From positions 1-64,000 of the forward strand of contig JAPPLF010000092.1 of the NCBI GenBank assembly GCA_028874215.1: a DNA stretch of 64,000 bases, given 5' to 3'. Below the pieces are notes generated by a model that was not told the origin of the DNA, searched no databases, and saw nothing but the letters and a program-made list of their open reading frames with translations. Below, piece by piece: positions 1 to 9,694 of the stretch; the stretch's first letter is position 1, and every line of letters begins with the position of its first letter. A program made the translations under genes and the position numbers. Origin of the DNA: Acidobacteriota bacterium. Lineage in GTDB: Bacteria > Acidobacteriota > UBA6911 > RPQK01 > JAJDTT01.

Positions 1-74
1 GACCTATCTGATTTATAATCAGTGAATTACGTCGATTCCATTCTGGAAGTTCAGTTTAGAGAGACCGGCGACGG

Positions 75-1406
75 TCAATAATCCCGGGCGGCCTTGCGGA
101 AGATCTCCAGACCCTCCAGCACGTCCTCGTCCGGCATGTTCAGAGCGGGACGGAAGCGGATGGACCGCTCGCCCGAGGGCAGGATGATCAAGGAGCGCCG
201 GAGGAGGCTCCGCAGAAACCGGTCACGCGTCGGGGTGTCGGTCAGGTCGATGGCGCAGAAGGGACCGATGCCCCTGGCGTTGGAGAAGAAGGACGGCGTC
301 TCCTCGGCCAGCTCCCGCAGACCCTCCAGCAATACCCGGCCCATCTTGCGAGCGTGCTCCAGGACCCCCTCCCGTTCGTAGATCTCCAGGTAGATCCGGC
401 ACCGGACCATGTCGATGAGGCTCCCTCCCCAGGTCGAATTGATCCGTCCCGGCACCCGGAAGACGTTCTCGGGCACGTCGTCGACGCGGCTGTTGGCCAT
501 GATCCCGCAGACCTGGGTCTTCTTGCCGAAGGCCAGCAGGTCCGGCTCCGTGTAGTGCTCCATGGCCCACATCCTTCCGGTCCCGCCCAGCCCCGTCTGC
601 ACCTCGTCGTAGATGAGGAGCAAGTCGAACTCGTCACAGACGGAGCGCAGGGCCTGGTGGAACTCGCGCCGGAAATGGTTGTCACCGCCCTCCCCCTGGA
701 TCGGCTCCAGGATCAGGCAGGCGACCCGGAAAGGATGCTTCTCCAGGACCCGCCGGATCTGCCCCAGCGCTCTCTCCTCGGATTCCAGGACGGACCGGAG
801 GTTTTCTCCCGTCAGGGGGAAGCGGCACTTGGGATTCTCGATCCGGGGCCAGTCGAACTTGGGGAAGTAGCGGGTCTTGTTCCGGTCGAAGGTGTTGGTG
901 AGGGAGAGCGTGTAGCCGAGCCGTCCGTGAAAGGCCTCCGTGAAATGGATCACCTTCAGGTCTTTCTCCTCCGGGCGGCCCTGGGCCCGGTTCTTCCGGG
1001 TCTTCCAGTCGAAAGCCACCTTGAGGGCGTTCTCCACCGCCGGGGCTCCGCCTTCCACGAAGAAGAGGTATTTCATGGAGCCGGGCAATGCGAGGCGGGA
1101 GAAGGTGTCCACGAAGGCCCCCATCTCCGGGGTGTACAGGTCCGAGTTGGAGGGCTTGTGGAGTGCCGCCTCTCCCATTTCTTCCACCACTTCCGGGCGC
1201 GTCATGCGAGGGTGGTTGTAGCCGATGGGCGAGGTGGCGTAGAAGGCCATGAAGTCCAGGAAGTACCGGCCGGTCTGGAACTCGCAGAGCCGGGACCCGC
1301 GGCTGCGGGACAGGTCGGCGACGATCTCCACTCCGGAGGCGGGCAGATAGCGGGAAATGATGCCGGCCGTCTCGCCGGCGTCAAAAGTCAGGTCGCCCGT
1401 TTCCAC
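75..1406 (-). CDS. lat: L-lysine 6-aminotransferase (class III, PLP)
   Basis: This 443-residue protein is a class III PLP-dependent aminotransferase of the lysine epsilon-aminotransferase (LAT) type. LAT moves the side-chain amino group of lysine to 2-oxoglutarate, giving aminoadipate semialdehyde and glutamate. Seen here: the cofactor-contacting stretch IYDEVQTG (Asp near 267) and the LAT-typical FGKKTQVCG, whose lysine (295/296) would form the Schiff base. Length is close to known LAT proteins (about 450). It starts inside the 3' end of cysS with a 19-bp overlap, so it is probably translated from the same message. No pipecolate, ectoine or beta-lactam genes lie nearby, so a role in lysine breakdown is only inferred. 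Another omega-aminotransferase specificity is possible but less likely given the GKKTQVCG signature. Confidence 0.88.
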   Translation of the reverse strand: METGDLTFDAGETAGIISRYLPASGVEIVADLSRSRGSRLCEFQTGRYFLDFMAFYATSPIGYNHPRMTRPEVVEEMGEAALHKPSNSDLYTPEMGAFVDTFSRLALPGSMKYLFFVEGGAPAVENALKVAFDWKTRKNRAQGRPEEKDLKVIHFTEAFHGRLGYTLSLTNTFDRNKTRYFPKFDWPRIENPKCRFPLTGENLRSVLESEERALGQIRRVLEKHPFRVACLILEPIQGEGGDNHFRREFHQALRSVCDEFDLLLIYDEVQTGLGGTGRMWAMEHYTEPDLLAFGKKTQVCGIMANSRVDDVPENVFRVPGRINSTWGGSLIDMVRCRIYLEIYEREGVLEHARKMGRVLLEGLRELAEETPSFFSNARGIGPFCAIDLTDTPTRDRFLRSLLRRSLIILPSGERSIRFRPALNMPDEDVLEGLEIFRKAARDY

Positions 1407-2785
1407 CTGGTCCCCTCTCGAGTGTCCTCCAGCACGATCCCTTTCCTGGCCAGGAGGCTGCGGATCTGGTCGGCCCGGGCGTAATCCCGGGTTTGGCGAG
1501 CCACCGTCCGTTCCTGGATGAGCCGGGCGACCTCATCGTCCTCCAACTCGAGGGTCTCCAGTTGGAAGGTCTCGAAGATCGCGTTCACCTTGGAGAAGAA
1601 GCCCAGGACGGCGTCCCGGTCGGGCCCACCGACCTGGCTCTTTTCCAGGAGCAGGTTGCCCTTCCGGACCAGCTCGAAGATGGCGGCCAGCGCGGCCGAC
1701 GTATTGAGGTCATCGTCCAGACTGGACTCGAAGTTCCGTTCGGCTTGCAGGGCCGCCTCCATCAGATCCCGGTTTTCTTCCGCTTCGCCCGGAACCTCAC
1801 GGAGGCGTTGGATGAAGTCGTTGACCCGTTGCAGAGCCGACTGCGCCTGGATCATGCCCTGGAAGCTGAAGTTGAGCTGCTTCCGGTAGTGGACGCTCAG
1901 CAACAGGTAGCGGACCGCCAGCGGATCCCAGCCCTGGTCCAACAGATCTCGCAAGGTGTAGAAGTTGCCCCGGGACTTGGACATCTTCTCTCCCTCCACC
2001 ACCAGGTGGGCGCTGTGGACCCAGTGGCGGACGAAGGGTCTGCCGGTGGCGCCCTCGCTCTGGGCGATCTCGTTCTCGTGGTGCGGAAAGACCAGATCCA
2101 CTCCGCCGGCGTGCAGATCGAAGGACTCTCCCAGGTACTCCATGCTCATGGCCGAACACTCGATGTGCCAGCCGGGCCGGCCCGGTCCCAGGGCCGTGTC
2201 CCAATAGGCCTCTCCCGGTTTCCTCGCCTTCCAGAGGACGAAGTCCCGGGGGTTGTCCTTGCTGTATTCGTCGGCGTCGGTGGCGTCTCCCCGCTCCGCT
2301 TCATGCAGGTCGAGACGGGAGAGCCCTCCGTACGCGGGAAGCCCGTCGATACGGTAGTAGGTCGACCCGTCCTGCTCGTAGGTCAGGCCTTTCCGTCGCA
2401 GGCGCACGATCAGGTCGACCATCTGCGCGATATGCCGGGTCGCCCGGGGCATGATCTCCGGGCGCTGGAGGCGCAAGGCTTCCATGTCCTCCAGAAAGGC
2501 CTGGGTATAGCGCTTGGTGTACTCCTGGATCGGTTCGCCCCGGGCCCCCGCGCCGTTGATGATCTTGTCGTCCACGTCCGTGATGTTCATGACGTGGGTG
2601 AGCCCGAAGCCCTTGTAGAGGAGGTAGCGGCGGAGCAGGTCCTGGAAGGTGAAGGTCCTGAAGTTCCCGATGTGAACGAAGTCGTAGACCGTGGGGCCGC
2701 AGGCGTAGAGCCGCAGGTCCCGGCCCTCCAGCGGCACGACCTCATCAATGGTCCGGGTCAACGTGTTGTACAGACGTAGTGCCAT
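1388..2785 (-). CDS. cysS: Cysteinyl-tRNA synthetase
   Basis: This class I aminoacyl-tRNA synthetase charges tRNA-Cys in the cytoplasm. The 465-residue protein has the HIGN nucleotide motif (residues 38-41), the KMSKS loop (267-271) and the zinc ligands expected for CysRS: Cys29 in YACGPTVYD, Cys210 in WHIECSAM, and His/Glu in FPHHENEI (235-239). Length matches bacterial CysRS (about 460). The start ATG lies 52 bp after the stop of the glycosyltransferase gene on the same strand, and the 3' end overlaps lat. The three genes are therefore likely co-transcribed. Confidence 0.97.
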   Translation of the reverse strand: MALRLYNTLTRTIDEVVPLEGRDLRLYACGPTVYDFVHIGNFRTFTFQDLLRRYLLYKGFGLTHVMNITDVDDKIINGAGARGEPIQEYTKRYTQAFLEDMEALRLQRPEIMPRATRHIAQMVDLIVRLRRKGLTYEQDGSTYYRIDGLPAYGGLSRLDLHEAERGDATDADEYSKDNPRDFVLWKARKPGEAYWDTALGPGRPGWHIECSAMSMEYLGESFDLHAGGVDLVFPHHENEIAQSEGATGRPFVRHWVHSAHLVVEGEKMSKSRGNFYTLRDLLDQGWDPLAVRYLLLSVHYRKQLNFSFQGMIQAQSALQRVNDFIQRLREVPGEAEENRDLMEAALQAERNFESSLDDDLNTSAALAAIFELVRKGNLLLEKSQVGGPDRDAVLGFFSKVNAIFETFQLETLELEDDEVARLIQERTVARQTRDYARADQIRSLLARKGIVLEDTREGTRWKRAT

Positions 2786-2837
2786 GGGAAAATTGCAGCG
2801 AGATATTAGTCCAAGACCGGGACCGAGGCAACGAGGT

Positions 2838-4463
2838 CTAGCGTTCGCCCTCCGTTGCCGGAGAGCCGGGTGGTTCCTGGTTCAACGACTCCCCAGGCAG
2901 CCGAACCAGGCGCAGGTTTCCCTCCTTGAGCAGCGACCGGGATCCCTCCAGGACCGCCAGATCTCTCCAACCCGACTCCTTGGTGAGCAGATAGTAGTCG
3001 GCCTGCGGGTGTTGGGACGAGTAGTGCCGCAGGTGCGCCAGGCTCGGGACCTCTTCCCTTGTCGCCTGGTAGCCGGTGTAGTAGAGCGCCGTGTGATGGA
3101 AATAGCGGTAGAGGACCAGGGGGCGGTCCTCGCTGATCATGGGCTGGGACGCCCGGGCCAGACTCCGCGCCGAATGGTAGTTCTCCACCACCGGGCCCAG
3201 GAACGAGAAGGCGGCGGCCGCCGCCAGCACCATTCCGCCGACCAGCGAGAGAAAGGCCCGCTCCGGCCGTCCGGCGCGTGACTCGCGGGTTCCCCAGAGG
3301 ATGGCCGCGGCCAACGGCAACGCCACCCAGAGCCCCGAGGCGGAGTCGTAGAAGGTCCGGCTCATGTAGACGATGGCTGCCGCCATCAGAAGCGCCAGTC
3401 CCTGCAAAACCAGCCATTGGATCCGCAATGACCTTGCCGGCGCCGTCTCACCGGCCGGGTCCCGGTCCCACTCCCGGGCCACCAGCAGAGCGAGTGCCGG
3501 AACGACCGGCAGGATGTAGCCGGGCAGCTTGCTCTCGCTGAGGGAAAAGAAGACCACGGGCAGCGCCGCCCAGATCCAGAGGAAGACCTGGGAGTGGTCC
3601 GGGCCGGCGCCGGTGCGCGAGCGCCAAAGGCGGGCGAAAGAACCGGCGAGAAAGGGCGTCCAGGGGAAAAATCCCACCGCCAGGACCACCAGGTAGTACC
3701 AGAACGGCTGCGAATGATGGTGGAGATCCGACATGACCCGCGCCAGATGGTGATTGAGCCAGAAGGTTACGAAGAAGGAGTACCCATTTTCGGCCCAGAC
3801 GCTCCAGTACCAGGGAACGGACGTCGCCAGGAACGCCGCCGTCCCTGCCAGCAGGTGCCTCCAGTGCCACCCGAGCTTCTCGATCCAGAGGAAATAGACC
3901 GTGAAAATGCCGCCGAACAGGATCAGGGCTATGGGTCCCTTGGCCAGCGCGGCCGCTCCCAAGGCGGTTCCGGAGAGCAATGACCAGATGAGGTTCCGGC
4001 TGCCGGTGGCCCGATACCCGCAGACCAGGGCCACGGTGAGACAGGCGGTCAATGGCATGTCGGTGCTACCCGCCCGGGCGAAAATGAAGAACAGGGTGGA
4101 GGTGGAGAGGATGAGAATGGACAGGACCCCGGCACGGAAGCCTGCCACGTGCCAGGCTAGTCCTCCGGCGGCAAGCGCGCAGAGAAGGCCCAGCAGAGCC
4201 ACCGGAAGGCGCGCCGCCGCCTCGCTCACTCCGAAGAAGTGGAAGCTGAGGGCCTGGACCCAGAAGAGAAGCGGCGGCTTCTCCAGCCATGGGGCCCCTT
4301 CCAGTCTGGGTGTGACGAAGTCGGCGCCCAGGAGCATCTCTTCGGAGATGCGCGCGTAGCGGGGCTCGTCGGCCCCCATGAAGGGAAGATCGCCCAACTG
4401 GAAGAAGAGGGTCAGGTAGCAGGCCAGCAGGACGAAGGCGATGAGATGGCGTTGCTGTCCCAC
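2838..4463 (-). CDS. ArnT/PMT-family membrane glycosyltransferase
   Basis: This 541-residue protein has many membrane segments. An N-terminal hydrophobic helix is followed by the periplasmic loop motif ADEPRYARIS (about residues 31-40), which is characteristic of ArnT/PMT-type GT-C glycosyltransferases. The acidic pair there is the expected metal or catalytic site. Such enzymes move a sugar from a polyprenyl-phosphate donor onto lipid A, proteins or glycans on the outer face of the inner membrane. The C-terminal 150 residues form a soluble domain. The only early start is GTG at 4463, just 22 bases past the groEL terminator U-tract. Its acceptor cannot be read from the context, since its neighbours are housekeeping genes. 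Confidence 0.82.
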   Translation of the reverse strand: MGQQRHLIAFVLLACYLTLFFQLGDLPFMGADEPRYARISEEMLLGADFVTPRLEGAPWLEKPPLLFWVQALSFHFFGVSEAAARLPVALLGLLCALAAGGLAWHVAGFRAGVLSILILSTSTLFFIFARAGSTDMPLTACLTVALVCGYRATGSRNLIWSLLSGTALGAAALAKGPIALILFGGIFTVYFLWIEKLGWHWRHLLAGTAAFLATSVPWYWSVWAENGYSFFVTFWLNHHLARVMSDLHHHSQPFWYYLVVLAVGFFPWTPFLAGSFARLWRSRTGAGPDHSQVFLWIWAALPVVFFSLSESKLPGYILPVVPALALLVAREWDRDPAGETAPARSLRIQWLVLQGLALLMAAAIVYMSRTFYDSASGLWVALPLAAAILWGTRESRAGRPERAFLSLVGGMVLAAAAAFSFLGPVVENYHSARSLARASQPMISEDRPLVLYRYFHHTALYYTGYQATREEVPSLAHLRHYSSQHPQADYYLLTKESGWRDLAVLEGSRSLLKEGNLRLVRLPGESLNQEPPGSPATEGER

Positions 4464-4484
4464 GGCGGAATGGTGTCGGAACAG

Positions 4485-4520
4485 CGGAAAAAAGAAAAGG
4501 GGTCCGGACGGACCCCTTTT
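4485..4520 (-). terminator. Rho-independent terminator of groES-groEL
   Basis: A GGGGTCC/GGACCCC stem (7 bp, 4-nt loop), extended by four A-T pairs, lies at 4495-4520. Read on the minus strand it is followed by a T-rich tract (TTTTCTTTTTT) down to about 4485. It sits 31 bp past the groEL stop. The A-tract on the other side makes it formally bidirectional, but no plus-strand gene needs it. Confidence 0.88.
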
Positions 4521-4550
4521 CCCGATATCCGCAAATTGGTTTGCAGCGGA

Positions 4551-6200
<1,650 letters not shown>

Positions 6201-6255
6201 CTAAGAATTGTGGGGATCGTTGCTGTCTGCGGCGACTAAGACCGGTTCAGGCAAC

Positions 6256-6546
6256 CTAGCCCTCCAGGATGCCCAGGACTTCGTCCTCGCGCATGATCAG
6301 GTATTCTTCGTCGTCCAGGGTGACCTCGGTTCCGGCGTACTTCCCGAAAAGGACCCGGTCGCCAACCGAGACCGACATGGGCTGACGCTGGCCGTTGTCG
6401 AGGACCTTTCCGTCGCCGACCGCCACAATCTCACCCTCCTGAGGCTTCTCCTTCGCCGTATCGGGAATGACGATGCCCCCGCGGAACGCTTCTTCCGCCT
6501 CGATGCGCCTGATCAGTATCCGGTCCTGCAATGGCTTGATTGACAT
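6256..6546 (-). CDS. groES: Co-chaperonin GroES (10 kDa)
   Basis: The protein has 96 residues, as expected for GroES, the heptameric lid of GroEL. It opens with the typical [12 protein letters not shown] and has the mobile-loop region [18 protein letters not shown] (about residues 18-35), followed by [11 protein letters not shown] and [14 protein letters not shown] at the end. An AGGAGGGT ribosome site lies just upstream of the ATG on the minus strand. It is the first gene of the heat-shock unit. Confidence 0.98.
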   Translation of the reverse strand: MSIKPLQDRILIRRIEAEEAFRGGIVIPDTAKEKPQEGEIVAVGDGKVLDNGQRQPMSVSVGDRVLFGKYAGTEVTLDDEEYLIMREDEVLGILEG

Positions 6547-6631
6547 CCGTACCCTCCTGTTGACTCCTGTATTTTTGTTTTTGGAATTCGGGCCTCAAAC
6601 CACTTGAGACCCAATGGTCTGGGGAATTACT

Positions 6632-6658
6632 CTGGCACTCTTACTTTAGGAGTGCCAA
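6632..6658 (-). promoter_or_regulatory. CIRCE operator (HrcA site) of groES-groEL
   Basis: The arms are TGGCACTC (6633-6640) and GAGTGCCA (6650-6657), separated by exactly 9 bases (TTACTTTAG). This matches the CIRCE plan, in which HrcA binds a 9-bp inverted repeat with an N9 spacer. The usual core GCACTC/GAGTGC is intact; the outer position differs from the common TTAGCACTC. It lies directly downstream of the -10 box, so HrcA would block transcription start. No hrcA gene is in the window. Confidence 0.92.
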
Positions 6659-6688
6659 ATAATAGCAAGACGGCCGTTCGCTGGTCAA
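6659..6688 (-). promoter_or_regulatory. Sigma-70-type promoter of groES-groEL
   Basis: On the minus strand, TTGACC (6683-6688) and TATTAT (6659-6664) are separated by 18 bp. The CIRCE operator begins at the next base. This is the arrangement expected for HrcA-repressed, housekeeping-sigma groESL promoters. Confidence 0.8.
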
Positions 6689-6762
6689 GAGCGCGCCCTA
6701 CGATTGTCAAACTCGCGCCTGTTGTGAGAAATATCTCAAGTGGCGATGGGTGAATGTTCCCT

Positions 6763-6791
6763 TTGAACGCGCCTCGAGTTGTGACTAGAAT
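6763..6791 (+). promoter_or_regulatory. Sigma-70-type promoter of the purC operon
   Basis: TTGAAC (6763-6768) and TAGAAT (6786-6791) are separated by exactly 17 bp. Transcription would start near 6798, giving an untranslated leader of about 90 bases before the TTG start of purC. The ATG at 6792 overlaps the edge of the -10 box, so it cannot be the translation start if this promoter is real. Confidence 0.65.
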
Positions 6792-6890
6792 GTGTTCGCC
6801 GGGGAGGCAAAGCCTGTCCGGCCGCGACCCCTGAACGCAACTTTTGACCGGCGGCCCCCGGGGCCGCAAACCCCCGAAGGAGAGACGGCA

Positions 6891-7784
6891 TTGGCTGAAA
6901 TGAGGACCCTGGATCTCAAAGGCGTAACCAAAGTGAACCGTGGCAAGGTTCGCGAAATCTTCGGCTTGGACAGCCAGTTGCTGCTGGTGGCGACCGACCG
7001 AATATCGGCATTCGACGTGGTGCTTCCCACCGTGATTCCCAACAAGGGAAAGGTTCTGAACCAACTTTCCGCATTCTGGTTCTCCTTGTTGGGCGACCTG
7101 GTGGACAATCACATGGTGTCGATCTCGGTACGGGAGTTTCCGCGCCAACTGCATCCTTTCCAAGAGCAACTCCGCGGCCGGTCCATGCTGGTTCGCCGGT
7201 GCAATCCGCTGCCCGTCGAGTGCGTGGTGCGGGGCTTCATGGCGGGATCAGGCTGGAAGGAGTACCAGGTCGACGGCACCATCTGCGGCATCCCGCTCCC
7301 CCCGGGCTTGGGCGAATCGGACGAACTCCCCGAGCCCATTTTCACTCCGGCGACCAAGGCCAAGACGGGCCACGACGAGAACATCACGTTCGAGAGGTGC
7401 GTGGACATCATCGGTGAGGAACTGGCCTGCCGAGTTCGGGATTTGAGTCTCGCCATCTACAGCCGCGCCCGGGACTACGCCCTGGAACGAGGCATCATAA
7501 TTTGCGACACGAAGTTCGAGTTCGGATTGGACGGTTCCGACCTGCTTCTCATCGACGAGGTGCTGACTCCCGATTCGTCGCGCTTCTGGCCGGCCGAGTC
7601 GTACCAGCCGGGAGGATCTCAACCTTCCTTCGACAAGCAATATGTCCGGGATTACCTGGAGACGCTGGATTGGGACAAGACCCCGCCGGGTCCCACGCTC
7701 CCGGACGGTATCGCGTCGGCCACCTCGGATCGCTATCTTGAGGCGTTTCTTCGGCTCACCGGCGAGCACCTGAAGACAAGTTGA
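6891..7784 (+). CDS. purC: Phosphoribosylaminoimidazole-succinocarboxamide (SAICAR) synthase
   Basis: The enzyme catalyses ATP-dependent condensation of CAIR with aspartate in purine synthesis. The 297-residue product belongs to the longer, yeast-ADE1-like bacterial class. Visible motifs include GKVREIF, ATDRISAFDVVLP, PVECVVRGF and a C-terminal DEVLTPDSSRFWP. I choose the TTG start at 6891: AAGGAGAG (6877-6884) lies 6 bases before it, and the promoter at 6763-6791 excludes the more upstream ATG at 6792. The stop overlaps the start of the PHP gene by 4 bases (TTGA), pointing to translational coupling. Confidence 0.95.
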   Translation: MAEMRTLDLKGVTKVNRGKVREIFGLDSQLLLVATDRISAFDVVLPTVIPNKGKVLNQLSAFWFSLLGDLVDNHMVSISVREFPRQLHPFQEQLRGRSMLVRRCNPLPVECVVRGFMAGSGWKEYQVDGTICGIPLPPGLGESDELPEPIFTPATKAKTGHDENITFERCVDIIGEELACRVRDLSLAIYSRARDYALERGIIICDTKFEFGLDGSDLLLIDEVLTPDSSRFWPAESYQPGGSQPSFDKQYVRDYLETLDWDKTPPGPTLPDGIASATSDRYLEAFLRLTGEHLKTS

Positions 7785-8674
7785 AGGTTTTTGCCGACCT
7801 TCACATCCATTCCCGCCACTCCAGCGACGGGGAATGGACCGTGCCGCAAATATTCGCCGAGGCCCGGCGGGTGGGCCTCGACGTCTTCTCCATCTCGGAC
7901 CACGATACCGTGGCTGCTCTGGAAGAGGCGTTCATGCTGGCCGCGGACTTTCCGGGAGAGTACCTGGCCAACGTCGAGGTCAGCGTCCGGCACCGGGGGA
8001 TGGGATTCCATCTGCTTGCCCCTCTGGTGGACTGGCACGACCGCCCGCTTCTGGACCTGCTGGCCCGCATCCGGTTGAGCCGGGTTCGGCAGAACGAGGC
8101 CCGGGTCGGCCTGCTCCGCGCTCTCGGGTTCGACATTAGCTATGAAGAAGTGCGGGAAGCTCTGGGGCCGGTTGCAGGGACCGGTCCCGCCATCGCCTCG
8201 GTCGTCCTTTCCAAGGCATCGAACCGCAACCACGCCCTGGTCCGACAGATCCCGTCCGGCAGCAAGCTCAGTCCGGAGATCGACTTCTACAAGTTCTTCT
8301 TTCTTCCCGGCGGCCCGGCTTTCGCCGCCAAAGAGACGGTTTCCCTTCCCCAAGCGATCGAGACGGTCCGGGCTGCGGGAGGAGTTCCGGTTCTGGCCCA
8401 CCCGGGCCAGAAGAGCGGCGTGGTTGACGAGCGTTGGATACGGAGCGCAAGGGAGATGGGAATGGAGGGCATCGAGGCGTACAGCTCCTACCATACCGGG
8501 GAGACTTGTCGATACTACGAGGAGATCGCTCGCCGGTTGGATCTGGTGGTCACTTCGGGAAGCGATTTCCACGGCCGTGTCAAACCCCAGGTCGCGTTCG
8601 GAGACGTTCCCCGGAGTCCCGCCGAATTAGTGGATCGTCTGAAGGAACGCCGCGAGAGGGTGGCCCATGGGTGA
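7781..8674 (+). CDS. PHP-domain metal-dependent phosphoesterase
   Basis: The 297-residue protein has the polymerase-and-histidinol-phosphatase (PHP) metal site: DLHIHS (His8, His10), ISDHDT (Asp40-His41-Asp42), a middle LAHPGQ and a C-terminal SGSDFHG. This order matches the YciV/RNase AM and 3',5'-nucleoside bisphosphate phosphatase group, which removes phosphate from pAp-type nucleotides or digests RNA 5' ends. The exact substrate is not decidable from sequence. The TTG start overlaps the purC stop, and the 3' end overlaps cvpA by 8 bp, so it is a central gene of a purC-PHP-cvpA operon. Confidence 0.85.
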   Translation: MKVFADLHIHSRHSSDGEWTVPQIFAEARRVGLDVFSISDHDTVAALEEAFMLAADFPGEYLANVEVSVRHRGMGFHLLAPLVDWHDRPLLDLLARIRLSRVRQNEARVGLLRALGFDISYEEVREALGPVAGTGPAIASVVLSKASNRNHALVRQIPSGSKLSPEIDFYKFFFLPGGPAFAAKETVSLPQAIETVRAAGGVPVLAHPGQKSGVVDERWIRSAREMGMEGIEAYSSYHTGETCRYYEEIARRLDLVVTSGSDFHGRVKPQVAFGDVPRSPAELVDRLKERRERVAHG

Positions 8675-9218
8675 TCTCAAGATCCTGGATATCCTGGCCC
8701 TTGCCATCGTGGCCATCTCGTTCGTCACCGCCTTGGTGAAGGGGCTGGTCCGGGAGCTGATCGCCCTGGCGGCTGCGATTTCGGGCCTCCTGCTCGCCGT
8801 CTACTACTTTGCCGCCGTGTCGCCGCTGTTGGAACGCATGGGGGTCGGCACGCTCCTGTCGGAACTCCTGGCCTTCGTGGGCATCTTCCTGGGCTGCATC
8901 ATTGCCGGGGCTCTACTGTCATCCTTGCTGAACCGTTTCATTTCCGCTCTGAACATGAAGTGGATCGATCGTCTCCTGGGAGGAGTTTTCGGTCTGCTCA
9001 GAGGATGGTTGATCGTGGCCGTGATCTTTCTGGCCCTGACCGTCTTCCCCATCAGGAACGATCTTGTGAGCGGCACCGTGACAGGCGAGTACTTTCTCGT
9101 GGTGACCCGGAAGCTCGTGGAGCTCTCGGCTCCACCGTCCTTTCGGGAGCGGTTTCAGATGGAGTACGAGCGAATCTACCGGTACTGGCTACAGCGGGGC
9201 GCCGACAAGAAATCGTGA
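8667..9218 (+). CDS. CvpA family inner-membrane protein
   Basis: This 183-residue membrane protein has four hydrophobic helices. They start with an N-terminal LALAIVAISFVTALVKGL and include a glycine-rich segment VGIFLGCIIAGALL, with the CvpA-typical LLGGVFGLLRGWLI loop (about 104-117) between the third and fourth. CvpA proteins are needed for colicin V export and for biofilm or envelope stress resistance in enterobacteria; their biochemical role is unclear. It overlaps the PHP gene. CvpA next to a purine gene also occurs in E. coli (cvpA-purF), an interesting parallel. Confidence 0.85.
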   Translation: MGDLKILDILALAIVAISFVTALVKGLVRELIALAAAISGLLLAVYYFAAVSPLLERMGVGTLLSELLAFVGIFLGCIIAGALLSSLLNRFISALNMKWIDRLLGGVFGLLRGWLIVAVIFLALTVFPIRNDLVSGTVTGEYFLVVTRKLVELSAPPSFRERFQMEYERIYRYWLQRGADKKS

Positions 9219-9283
9219 AGAAATCTTCCCGGCCGCGTTTCGGCAGAACCCAAGGGCGGACCCCCGCGGTTCGTACATGACCA

Positions 9284-9517
9284 ATGGCCAGCGGCGATCA
9301 GATCCCCATCAAGGACAGGCTGGAAGCGATCGTCGACGAACTGGTGGCCAAGGGGATCCTCTGGCAGGAGGCGGCGGAGCAATTCGAGAAGCTCTTCATC
9401 CGGCGGGCCCTGGACCAGACCGGCGGCAAGATCGGTTCCGCGGCCCGGGTGATGGGCATGCACCGGAACACTCTCGCGGCCAAGATCCGGAAGCACCGGA
9501 TCAGAAGAAAGAGCTGA
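9284..9517 (+). CDS. Small Fis-type helix-turn-helix protein
   Basis: This 77-residue protein has at its C-terminus the Fis/NtrC-family DNA-binding helix-turn-helix (GKIGSAARVMGMHRNTLAAK, about 48-67), followed by a basic tail. The N-terminal half is helical with acidic residues. E. coli Fis is 98 residues and dimeric; stand-alone Fis-like proteins of this size occur widely. It lies 66 bp after cvpA and may be the last gene of the purC operon. Targets are unknown. Its recognisable ribosome site is weak; an ATG at 9277 is in another frame and is not used. Confidence 0.8.
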   Translation: MASGDQIPIKDRLEAIVDELVAKGILWQEAAEQFEKLFIRRALDQTGGKIGSAARVMGMHRNTLAAKIRKHRIRRKS

Positions 9518-9522
9518 CAAGC

Positions 9523-9690
9523 GGCGACTTTCCTGTCGCCAATTGGGAGGCGGTTTTCCTACCGCCGCTCAGGGGGATTAGGGGGACGGAATCCCCCTGT
9601 ACACTTTCCAACGGCCAAATCACGCAGCAACGCATGAAAAGAAGGGGGGACTGACAGTCCCCCCTCCCAGGGGGCGGTAGGAAAACCGCT
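9523..9690. repeat. Cluster of hairpins, possible MITE-like element between fis-like gene and smc
   Basis: Five inverted repeats are packed in 168 bp. GGCGAC-TTTCCT-GTCGCC lies at 9523-9540. GGCGGT-TTTCCT-ACCGCC lies at 9549-9566. GGGGGA-CGGAA-TCCCCC lies at 9581-9597. GGGGGGACT-GAC-AGTCCCCCC lies at 9644-9664. GGCGGT-AGGAAA-ACCGCT lies at 9673-9690. The second and last contain the same 17-bp word in opposite orientation, like terminal inverted repeats of a 140-150-bp element, and three of the five share the loop TTTCCT (one inverted). It fills the space between convergent genes, so it may also terminate transcription. The copy number elsewhere in the genome is unknown. Confidence 0.7.
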
Positions 9691-9694
9691 CCTC

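Noticed and set aside
1-74. Hairpin CTGAT-TTATA-ATCAG resembling a tRNA anticodon arm at the window edge.
   Set aside because: No T-arm consensus or acceptor end follows and the 5' part would lie outside the window; cannot be supported as a tRNA.
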